From: Peptacetobacter hiranonis
GTDB taxonomy: Bacteria; Bacillota; Clostridia; Peptostreptococcales; Peptostreptococcaceae
Direction: 5' to 3'
Length of the DNA: 64,000 nt
NCBI RefSeq assembly: GCF_008151785.1
Contig: NZ_CP036523.1
Coordinates: 682,001 to 746,000 of the forward strand
The notes under the pieces: model-generated
What the model was told of the DNA's origin: nothing
Seen by the model: only the letters and a program-made list of their open reading frames with translations
Database searches by the model: none
Shown here: piece after piece, positions 17,706 through 24,809 of the stretch
Position numbering within the stretch: the first letter of the stretch is position 1
Layout: every line of letters starts with the position of its first letter
Position numbers and translations under genes: made by a program

Positions 17706-18842
17706 ATGAACTTTAAAAAGAAAGCAAGCGCATTAGCACTATGTGCAGTATTATTAGGAACTTCTATAGCTCCAGTATCTGCAGCAACTCATGAAAAAAT
17801 AGCAGGTGCAAACAGATACGAAACAGCAGCTATGATAGCAGACAAAATGGGAGATTATGAAACTGCTATACTAGTAAACTCAGACAAAAGCTTAGCAGAC
17901 GGACTATCTGCATCATCACTAGCTGGTAAAGAAAATGCTCCAATACTACTAACAAGCAAAGACAACCTACCAGCAGCTACTGAAAAAAGACTAGAAAAAG
18001 TTAAAAAAGTCTACATAATAGGTGGTAAAAAAGCTATAAGTGAAAAAGTAGAAGCTAAACTAGCTGGCAAAGAAATAATAAGAGTAGAAGGTAAAGACAG
18101 AATAGCAACTTCTGTAGAAGTAGCAAAATTAGTAAAAGGTGCTGGAACAGCAGGATTCGTAGTAAATGGATTCACTGGTGAAGCAGATGCAATGTCAGTA
18201 GCAGCAGTAGCAGCTAGAGATAAAGCTCCTATAATACTAACTGATGGTAAAACAATGCCAATAGATCCAGATGTATATCTATACGTAATAGGTGGAGAAA
18301 AAGCAGTATCTGCAGACTTAGAACTAGAAGTTGACGGAGAAAGAATAGCTGGAGAAAACAGATACGAAACAAATGCAGAAGTAATAAAATACTTCTACAA
18401 AAAATCTGGAACAATGTACTTCACTAAAGGTGATGGACTAGTAGACGCATTAACAGCTTCTTCACTAGCTAAAAACGACGGTATAGCATTTGTATCTAAA
18501 AACTCTGACAAAGCTGTATTAAGAAATAGAGGATCACTAATACAGGTTGGAGGAATGAAACAGGACGTACTTGATTCTGTACTTGCAGGAGAAAACCTAG
18601 AAGACAAAGGATACATAAGAGCAGAAAGACCTGACTTAATGAGATTAAAAGGATCTAACATAACTTATGAAGACTTCTATGCACATGCAGGAGATGTAGA
18701 CGGAAAAGACATAAGTGACAAAATCCAGATAGTTGGAGAATATGACGCAAACAAAATGGGTACTTATAATGTAACTCTTGTTGTAAAACTAAGCAACGGA
18801 AAAGAATTAAAACAGCCTGTTGTATTAAATATATATGAATAA
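17706..18842 (+). CDS. Secreted CWB2 protein with C-terminal Ig-like domain (second of tandem pair)
   Basis: 378 aa from ATG 17706, chosen because GGAGGTAG lies 8 bases before it; an in-frame ATG at 17691 overlaps that ribosome site. A signal peptide MNFKKKASALALCAVLLGTS is followed by three CWB2 repeats (KIAGANRYETAAMIADKM; IRVEGKDRIATSVEVAKL; ERIAGENRYETNAEVIKYFY) and a C-terminal Ig-like region (FYAHAGDVDGKDISDKIQIV, NVTLVVKLSNGKELKQ). The first 150 residues are almost the same as in the upstream paralogue and the rest has diverged. It is 90 bases behind the first copy with no terminator between, so the two are probably co-transcribed. Confidence 0.85.
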   Translation: MNFKKKASALALCAVLLGTSIAPVSAATHEKIAGANRYETAAMIADKMGDYETAILVNSDKSLADGLSASSLAGKENAPILLTSKDNLPAATEKRLEKVKKVYIIGGKKAISEKVEAKLAGKEIIRVEGKDRIATSVEVAKLVKGAGTAGFVVNGFTGEADAMSVAAVAARDKAPIILTDGKTMPIDPDVYLYVIGGEKAVSADLELEVDGERIAGENRYETNAEVIKYFYKKSGTMYFTKGDGLVDALTASSLAKNDGIAFVSKNSDKAVLRNRGSLIQVGGMKQDVLDSVLAGENLEDKGYIRAERPDLMRLKGSNITYEDFYAHAGDVDGKDISDKIQIVGEYDANKMGTYNVTLVVKLSNGKELKQPVVLNIYE

Positions 18843-18878
18843 AAGAAACAAATAAAATGAAATAACATAAAATAAACT

Positions 18879-18917
18879 TAGCACCTATATACTATTTGTA
18901 TATAGGTGCTATTTTTT
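18879..18917. terminator. Bidirectional terminator between convergent genes
   Basis: AGCACCTATATAC pairs with GTATATAGGTGCT and is followed by ATTTTTTA. It ends the CWB2 pair and overlaps the 3' end of the convergent hypothetical gene. Confidence 0.8.
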
Positions 18918-19434
18918 AATCATTATAGAAAATACTATCTATATAGTCGTTAAAAGTATCAATAATAGAATCTAGACAATAAAGCAAAGAATCAAACTTA
19001 GAATGAGAACAAAAATTACCTTTTGACAATAGCTCATGCTCATCATCAAAAACTGAGCTATTTAAATAATCAAGTAAATCAATACTCATTATAAGTCGTG
19101 CATCGTACTCTTCGTCTTCATAAAAGTCATTAGAAGCATAATTAGGATCTAGTGCACATCTTTCTTCACGTGATTTTCTCCTATCCTCAAGCACATCAAA
19201 ATCATTTTCTAAAGCATATTTTATATTATTAATTTCTCTTCTTGTAGATTCATCTAAATTTATATAATCATATTGTAAACTTAATACAGGACTAAAGTTT
19301 TCAAGATGAAAATTTACACCATTTAAAGTATCTTTCAAAGAAAAAAATTTATTTCTAACAAGCATTAACCTAACTTTGTTACGTACTGAATTTGAAAAAG
19401 ATGAATAAGCTATACAATTATTATTATCATACAT
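18916..19434 (-). pseudogene. Hypothetical protein, probably 5'-truncated by the IS256-type element
   Basis: 172 aa from ATG 19434, not recognised, rich in Asp, Asn and Tyr (DEDEEYD-like acidic stretches), with no signal peptide. The reading frame stays open upstream of this ATG for at least 15 codons (KFYIPNYLSNKLNRY) right to the edge of the insertion element at about 19480. No ribosome site precedes the ATG. That upstream segment resembles YFLPKYLREKLKSYG in the protein at 20937-21368, so the two may be related copies. I infer that the element cut off the 5' end. Confidence 0.5.
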
Positions 19435-19602
19435 GTACCTATTTAACTTATTAGAAAGATAATTGGGTATATAGAATTTTTTCTGTAAATAAGCCCTCTA
19501 TGGCTTAAACTACCGTTAGGTAGTATAATAGACTTAAAATAATTTATGAATAAATGGCTAACGCCCTTTAAAACATAATATTATTTATTTTGTTGCAAGT
19601 CA

Positions 19603-19637
19603 AGAAAACCAGCTAAAAAAGCCGGCTTTCTTGACTT
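19603..19637 (-). terminator. Terminator of the transposase gene
   Basis: GTCAAGAAAnCC at the left pairs with GGCTTTCTTGAC at the right, with an inner AGCTAAAAAAGCCGGCT arrangement. Confidence 0.6.
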
Positions 19638-19646
19638 TTTTAATTA

Positions 19647-20870
19647 TTACAATCTATCTTCATACATTATTGAAAGTTCTCCATAAATATATCCCCAGTT
19701 TCTAATAGGCATACTCCATTTTTTGCTTATTTTTTCAACTGATAGATATAGTGATTTTTCTAAGGAAATCTTGTTTGGAAAAACAGTTCTTTTTTTATTT
19801 ATTTTTCTAAGCTGCGAATTTACACTTTCAATGGCATTTGTAGTATAAATTACCTTTCTAGTTTCTGGTGAAAATTTAAATATCGGTATAATTGAATCCC
19901 AGTTACTAAACCAAGATTTCATAGAATTTGGATATTTTTCATTCCATTTTTCTGAAGTACGTTCTAAATTAGCTAGAGCCTGTTCTTCATTAATGGCATG
20001 ATATATTGTTTTTAAATCATTAGCAAATTCCTTTCTATCTTTGTATGATACATATTTTAATGTATTTCTAACTTGATGAACAATACATCTTTGATATTCA
20101 GTATTTGGAAAAGCGGAGCTTATCGCTTCTTTTATTCCTGATAGTCCATCAGCACAAACGATTAAAATATCTCTTACACCTCTATTTTTTAATTCATTTA
20201 GCACAGAAAACCAATACTTAGAGCTTTCAGTATCTCCAATATACAATCCTAGAATTTCTTTGTATCCTTCGGAACTTATACCAAGAATTACATAGACAGC
20301 TTTTTTCTTAACAGAACCATTTTCTTTAACAGAGAAATGTATAGCATCTATATATACAACAGGATACACACTTTCAAGAGGTCTATATTTCCATTCTTCG
20401 ATTTTAGGTATTATTTTATCAGTTACATCTGAAATCATTCCTTCAGATAGTTCAAATCCATAAATATCCTCTATTTGAGAAGTTATATCTCTATTACTCA
20501 TGCCTAAAGCATACATATTTATTATTTTTTGCTCTATTTCAGAAATATCCTTTTGTCTTTTTTTGACAATTTGAGGTTCAAAAGAGGAATCTCTATCTTG
20601 AGGAACATCAATTTCGTATTCTCCCATTCCAGATCTAACTCTTTTTGTTTTATATCCATTTCTTGAATTGGTATTTTCACCACGTTCATATTTTTCATAC
20701 CCAAGATGCTCATTCATTTCAGATTCAAGCATCTCTTGAATAGTATCACCTAAAAGATCTTTAAGTGCATCCTGAATGTCTTGAGCGGTTTTAATTTCAT
20801 ATGTTTTAATTAGCTCCGCTATTATGTTTTTCTTTTCTGGATTTAATGGTTCTCTTTTCTTTCTGCCCAT
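19647..20870 (-). CDS. IS256-family (Mutator-type) transposase
   Basis: 407 aa, the normal length. Visible: the N-terminal region LGDTIQEMLESEMNEHLGYE, the linker NSRNGYKTKRVRSGMGEYEI, the DDE core with VVYIDAIHFSVKENG (first Asp), DILIVCADGLSGIKEAISSA (second Asp), the C/H segment CIVHQVRNTLKYV, and TTNAIESVNSQLRKI (catalytic Glu). These are standard for IS256 transposases. GGAGGCGA precedes the ATG. It is not an invertase and is unlikely to drive the S-layer inversions, though it may have brought local rearrangement. Confidence 0.95.
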   Translation of the reverse strand: MGRKKREPLNPEKKNIIAELIKTYEIKTAQDIQDALKDLLGDTIQEMLESEMNEHLGYEKYERGENTNSRNGYKTKRVRSGMGEYEIDVPQDRDSSFEPQIVKKRQKDISEIEQKIINMYALGMSNRDITSQIEDIYGFELSEGMISDVTDKIIPKIEEWKYRPLESVYPVVYIDAIHFSVKENGSVKKKAVYVILGISSEGYKEILGLYIGDTESSKYWFSVLNELKNRGVRDILIVCADGLSGIKEAISSAFPNTEYQRCIVHQVRNTLKYVSYKDRKEFANDLKTIYHAINEEQALANLERTSEKWNEKYPNSMKSWFSNWDSIIPIFKFSPETRKVIYTTNAIESVNSQLRKINKKRTVFPNKISLEKSLYLSVEKISKKWSMPIRNWGYIYGELSIMYEDRL

Positions 20871-20936
20871 AAAAAATCGCCTCCTATGATTAATTTGATA
20901 TTACCATAGAAGGCGATTAAATTTACAGACTTTTTT

Positions 20937-21368
20937 TCATATACTCAGATAATTACTATATTTATCTATATACTCATCACATTCTTTGTTTAAAGTATAA
21001 TAAAAATCTTTAAATTTCTCTCCATATGATTTTAATTTCTCTCTTAAATACTTAGGTAAAAAGTAGTTTCTCTCGTCATTTAAAAAATCTAAAGGTTCAT
21101 TTAGTAGTTGTATTTCTTTAAGTAAATAAATATCATTTGAAAGATTAATTTTATTACGCAAAGAAATCAACTTATTTCTAGTATCCCTTAAACAAAGAAC
21201 ACAAGGTATAACTACATTAGTAGCACTCTCAGACCTTTTATTCATTTTCATCTTCTTAGATTCAATATGTAGTGTAGAAAAGTATGTTATCAATCCACCA
21301 ATGATAACAGATATAATAGTCCAAATCTGGGTTGAATTTTTTGAAAAGAATAATTCAATTGAATTCAT
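20937..21368 (-). CDS. Hypothetical membrane-anchored protein
   Basis: 143 aa, not recognised. There is one N-terminal transmembrane segment (IWTIISVIIGGLITYFST, about residues 16-33), then a basic stretch and a helical, probably cytoplasmic, domain. AGGAGG lies before ATG 21368. The stop codon lies only a few bases from the insertion-element end, so the natural C-terminus may have been altered by the insertion. It is transcribed away from the S-layer control region. Confidence 0.5.
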   Translation of the reverse strand: MNSIELFFSKNSTQIWTIISVIIGGLITYFSTLHIESKKMKMNKRSESATNVVIPCVLCLRDTRNKLISLRNKINLSNDIYLLKEIQLLNEPLDFLNDERNYFLPKYLREKLKSYGEKFKDFYYTLNKECDEYIDKYSNYLSI

Positions 21369-21729
21369 CTTGATTCCTCCTTATAAAATATTTACAAAAT
21401 TATAATAACATAATATTATGTATAATTTCGATGAATTACTAATTATATAGTTACTTATATGAGTTTAGTTTGTAATAAATATGTAAATGAAGGATTATAA
21501 AGGCTTTATAGAGCTCATAATAAGTGCGTATTAATGTAAAAGGGTGATAAATTAACTTGCTTTGTAATAAAAATAAAATAATACTGCAAACACAATCTAA
21601 AAATATGAATAGCTACAAACAAGTAAAATAGCCGTTAGGCTAAAACAAATACCAAAACTATATGAACTATGAGTAAATATAGTGAGAAGTTTTAGAAAAT
21701 CGTAAAAAATAGAATAAAAATGGAGTAGA

Positions 21730-21789
21730 GTTACAAAAAAGTTACAGAGAGGTTACAAAAAATAGAATAAAAGTTACAAAATAGTGACA
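21730..21789. promoter_or_regulatory. Phased GTTACA array upstream of the S-layer promoters
   Basis: GTTACA occurs at 21730, 21741, 21752 and 21773, and GTGACA at 21784. The spacings are 11, 11, 21 and 11 bases, that is one or two helical turns. Such phasing suggests a protein binding cooperatively on one DNA face. It lies about 290 bases before the first S-layer promoter. The gap 21369-21729 holds nothing else that I recognise. Confidence 0.45.
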
Positions 21790-21835
21790 AATATTTAAAA
21801 TTCAGATAAAATAATACAACTTTTGCCGAAAAATA

Positions 21836-21884
21836 AACCTAAGGCGTGAGCCTTAGGTTCTTTTCATCGCTGGGCGATGAAAAG
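21836..21884 (+). terminator. Twin hairpins upstream of the S-layer promoters
   Basis: AACCTAAGGC pairs with GCCTTAGGTT (21836-21859) and is followed by CTTTTCATCG/CGATGAAAAG (21860-21884). The first has a TTCTTTT tail and probably insulates the S-layer promoter from upstream transcription. Confidence 0.55.
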
Positions 21885-22073
21885 TTTACCTTCTGTGACT
21901 GAGGGGGAATGAGCAAAATCAACGGAAAAAAAGTACAAAAAAGAAACGGCGGCGCAAAAAAAGAACGGAAAGGAGAAAAAATAAAAAGAAGAAAAAAACG
22001 AAAAAAATTTTTACTTTTGGGCTGCGCTTACGAATTGATCAGGGGGAGAGGGGAAAAAATTTGGGAAAAAGGG

Positions 22074-22102
22074 TTTACATAAAGAAATTAATCGAGTATA
22101 AT
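22074..22102 (+). promoter_or_regulatory. S-layer promoter P1
   Basis: TTTACA (22074-22079), a 17-bp spacer and TATAAT (22097-22102). It lies wholly in unique DNA outside the leader repeat and reads into it. Confidence 0.75.
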
Positions 22103-22189
22103 ACTAAATACTACAAAGGACATGCGAGAAAAAATAAAAAGTCAATACATAAAAAGTTAAAAAAATGTAACTTTTGTTTTTTAAAACTA

Positions 22190-22218
22190 TTGCATGAGCT
22201 TGGAAAATGTAGTACAAT
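22190..22218 (+). promoter_or_regulatory. S-layer promoter P2, split by the leader-repeat boundary
   Basis: TTGCAT (22190-22195), a 17-bp spacer and TACAAT (22213-22218). The -35 box is in unique DNA, while the -10 box is the first motif of the repeat (which starts at 22212). All seven inverted copies keep TACAAT but have GGCGTC at the -35 position. Confidence 0.8.
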
Positions 22219-22428
22219 AAAAATGTGGAAAAATAATTGCGAAAAAAGAGCAAGAGAATAGAGAAAAAAAGAGAAGAAAAGAATAAAAAAGGAAAACGAA
22301 GGAAAAGGAAAGAATAAGAAAGAGTAAGTGAAAGAAAAGCCATAAGATAACAGAAGAAAAGAGAGAAAAGAAAGCAAATAAAAGCAAGAGCTCTCGTTAA
22401 GAAATCACTGCCCTTAAAAGAAATCTTA
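22212..22428 (+). repeat. S-layer leader repeat, expressed (+) copy
   Basis: 217 bp starting at the -10 box. It is a nearly pure purine transcript (GAAAAAAGAGCAAGAG, GGAAAACGAAGG and so on) with few pyrimidines, forming most of the long 5' untranslated leader of the S-layer mRNA. It is identical over its full length to the reverse complement of 31892-32108, and its first about 139-157 bp are shared with six more inverted copies. Long, unstructured purine-rich leaders would favour mRNA stability. The open frames within it on either strand are low-complexity and not genes. Confidence 0.85.
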
Positions 22429-22514
22429 TATATTTTAGACCATAGTTTTCTAATTTTTTATTTGAAGAAATGAAATAAGTAAAGAGTGTAAAAAAAGAAA
22501 ACGGAGGTAATATA

Positions 22515-24704
22515 ATGAATAAAAAAAGATTGTCAGTAGTAATGGCAGGAGCAATGCTAGCAACTTCAGTAGCTCCAGTATTAGCAGCTGAAACAACAGG
22601 AACAGAAATAGCTTTCGAAAATAAAGCTACATTAAAAGCAGATATATTAGCTAAAATGGCAACTAAAAAAATATCTAACTATCCTATATTTGCTCAGGGA
22701 CATGCAACTACAGGAAATGACTTTGTAGGAAAAAATATAGCTGCAGAAATAAACGGTAATGCAAACACTTTCTCATCAGCATACGGTGTAAAAGTAACTG
22801 GAAAAGATGGAAAAGTTAAAGTTAAAACAACATACAGAGCATCAGAAGTTGAAACTGCAATAGATGCATTAAAAGCTGGAGAAAAAGTTGAAGTATTCGA
22901 AAGAGAAACAGCAGAATTCAAAGGTCAGTTATTACCAGTTAAAGAGGATAAATTACCATCAGTTAACTCATTAACTTCTAAATATGCAGATGCTGTAGAT
23001 TTAAAAGATGCACAGACATTTGCAGACGGTTCTAAAAAAGATATATTAGCAACTGATAAACTAAATGGTAAAGATAATAAATTAGTAACTGATGCAACTT
23101 ATTTAAATAAAGTTGTAACAGTTAAAACAAATAAAGTTGAAGATGTAGAAACAGATAAAAAACATGAATTCACTTTAAAAGATGGTTCTGTAAAAATAGA
23201 TGGTAGACTTCCATTAGATGAAAAAGGTAACTTATTAGATGTTACAAATCTTGAAGATGCAAATAAATTCAAAGAATTTGCACCTTTAACTTCTTGGATA
23301 GCTGCTGATGAGGATCCAGAAAAAAGAGTAGAAACTTTAGTAGATACATATACATTAGGTGAAGAACCAGCTGATGAAACAAAAGAAACATTAAAAATTG
23401 CAGATTTATTTGATGGAATAGCTTTAACAGCAAGAGGAACTGAAATAGTTGCAGACTTAAATAACGCAAGAAAAGCTGCTAAAGCAGAAGGTTTAACAGA
23501 TGCAGAAGCTTTAGTTAGAATAGATACTGTAAAAGAAAATACAACTTCAGGGGTATCAACATTTACAATATCATACTTCAAAAAATCAACTGATAAAAAA
23601 GCTGAAAAAGTTATAACAGTTGTATCTACTGATAAAGAAGAATTAAACGGTTTATATAAACTAATAAATACAGGAAAATTTAATGTTGGTGTAGTAGCTG
23701 GACAGAATAGATACGAAACTTCAGTAAATGTTGCAAAACAGATAGGATTAACAGAATTAAATAAAACTTCAGCTAATAACATAGTATTAGTAAATGGAGA
23801 ATCATTAGTAGATGGATTAGCTGCAGCTCCTTTAGCAGCTGAATTAGGAAGCTACCAGAATGGTGTTGTAGGAACAAAATTAGCTGCTCCATTATTATTA
23901 ACAGAAGCTGGAAAATTACCATCAGCAACAAAAGAATACTTAACAGGATTAGTTGCAAACTTTACTTCAATAGAGAAAAAAGCAGTTAAAGTACATTTAG
24001 TAGGTGGAACAACTGTACTAAATTCTGATTTAGCAAAAGAATTAAAAGAAATGGGATTCACAGTAGTAAGACATGGTGGAGATAACAGAGAAGAAACTTC
24101 AGTAGCAGTAGCAGAAGCTATGTCTGCTAAAACAAAAGCATTTGTAGTAGGAGCAAATGGTGAAGCAGATGCAATGTCAATATCAGCAGTAGCAGCTAGA
24201 ACTAATGCTATAACACCAATAATAGTAGCAAAAGCTGGTGGAATATCAACAGATGCATTAAACTACTTAACAGAAGTAGGAGCAAATGATGTAACAATAG
24301 TTGGTGGAGAAAAAGCATTATCTGCTGAAGAAGAAAAAGAAATAAACGGAGCATTAAATGGTGCAGTAGCAATGAGAATAGCTGGTGCTAATAGATTTGA
24401 AACAAATAATGCTATAATAAAAGAATTCTACAAAAATGCTACTATAGGTAAAGCTGTAGTATCTGTAAAAGATGGTGTTGCTAATAAAAATGAATTAGTA
24501 GATGCTTTATCAGCAGCTAACTTTGCAGCATCAATAGATGCACCAATATTATTAGCATCAACAAATGTAACAGATGCACAGAAATCTACATTATTAAAAG
24601 CTACTTCTAATCCAACTAAAGTAGTTCAGGTTGGTATGGGTGCAGAAAGAACTGTATTAGAAACAATAGCAAACTTATTAGGTGTAACTAATAAAGTTAA
24701 ATAA
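22515..24704 (+). CDS. S-layer protein (CWB2), first gene of the expressed cassette
   Basis: 729 aa. The signal peptide (residues 1-25, LATSVAPVLAAE) is almost identical in all ten S-layer genes here. A variable N-terminal region (26 to about 390) contains a conserved block DLFDGIALTARGTEIVADL (about 296). Three CWB2 modules follow at about 392 (VAGQNRYETSVNVAK), 512 (RHGGDNREETSVAVAE) and 619 (RIAGANRFETNNAI). In C. difficile the CWB2 part anchors and the other part is surface-exposed. Ribosome site ACGGAGG, 8 bases before the ATG. This is the only S-layer leader with complete promoters, so it is the inferred expressed gene, probably together with the next one. Confidence 0.92.
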   Translation: MNKKRLSVVMAGAMLATSVAPVLAAETTGTEIAFENKATLKADILAKMATKKISNYPIFAQGHATTGNDFVGKNIAAEINGNANTFSSAYGVKVTGKDGKVKVKTTYRASEVETAIDALKAGEKVEVFERETAEFKGQLLPVKEDKLPSVNSLTSKYADAVDLKDAQTFADGSKKDILATDKLNGKDNKLVTDATYLNKVVTVKTNKVEDVETDKKHEFTLKDGSVKIDGRLPLDEKGNLLDVTNLEDANKFKEFAPLTSWIAADEDPEKRVETLVDTYTLGEEPADETKETLKIADLFDGIALTARGTEIVADLNNARKAAKAEGLTDAEALVRIDTVKENTTSGVSTFTISYFKKSTDKKAEKVITVVSTDKEELNGLYKLINTGKFNVGVVAGQNRYETSVNVAKQIGLTELNKTSANNIVLVNGESLVDGLAAAPLAAELGSYQNGVVGTKLAAPLLLTEAGKLPSATKEYLTGLVANFTSIEKKAVKVHLVGGTTVLNSDLAKELKEMGFTVVRHGGDNREETSVAVAEAMSAKTKAFVVGANGEADAMSISAVAARTNAITPIIVAKAGGISTDALNYLTEVGANDVTIVGGEKALSAEEEKEINGALNGAVAMRIAGANRFETNNAIIKEFYKNATIGKAVVSVKDGVANKNELVDALSAANFAASIDAPILLASTNVTDAQKSTLLKATSNPTKVVQVGMGAERTVLETIANLLGVTNKVK

Positions 24705-24747
24705 TAAGTATAAACTATATAGATTTAATCAATTTATGTGGAAATAA

Positions 24748-24775
24748 CCTAGTGAGATATAATTATCTCACTAGG
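24748..24775 (+). promoter_or_regulatory. Perfect hairpin between the two expressed S-layer genes
   Basis: CCTAGTGAGATA pairs with TATCTCACTAGG around a TAAT loop. It is followed by an A-run, not a T-run, so it is not a standard terminator for the + strand. It probably sets relative mRNA levels or stability of the two cistrons. No promoter is visible between the genes. Confidence 0.55.
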
Positions 24776-24809
24776 TAAAAAAACTACAAAAAACGGAGGA
24801 AATAAAAGA

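Larger units (their letters stand above)
19480..20935 (-). mobile_element. IS256-family insertion sequence
   Basis: A complete Mutator-type transposase gene is flanked by short imperfect terminal inverted repeats: ATTTACAGA at 20921-20929 and TCTGTAAAT at 19482-19490. Between the transposase stop and the right end there is a strong hairpin (19603-19637). No clear target-site duplication could be read, as both flanks are T-rich. The single copy in this window appears intact and sits beside the S-layer control region. Confidence 0.75.

Noticed and set aside
19647-20870. IS256-type transposase as the S-layer inversion enzyme
   Set aside because: Its terminal repeats do not occur at the leader repeats, and this transposase family does not catalyse inversion of this type. 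No tyrosine or serine recombinase gene is in the window, so the agent must be RecA or a recombinase encoded elsewhere.
22061-22387. ORFs on both strands within the S-layer promoter and leader
   Set aside because: They span promoters or are low-complexity translations (Phe/Leu/Ser or Lys/Arg runs) of the purine-rich leader; the same false frames recur at 31933, 36978 and 57762 in the inverted copies.
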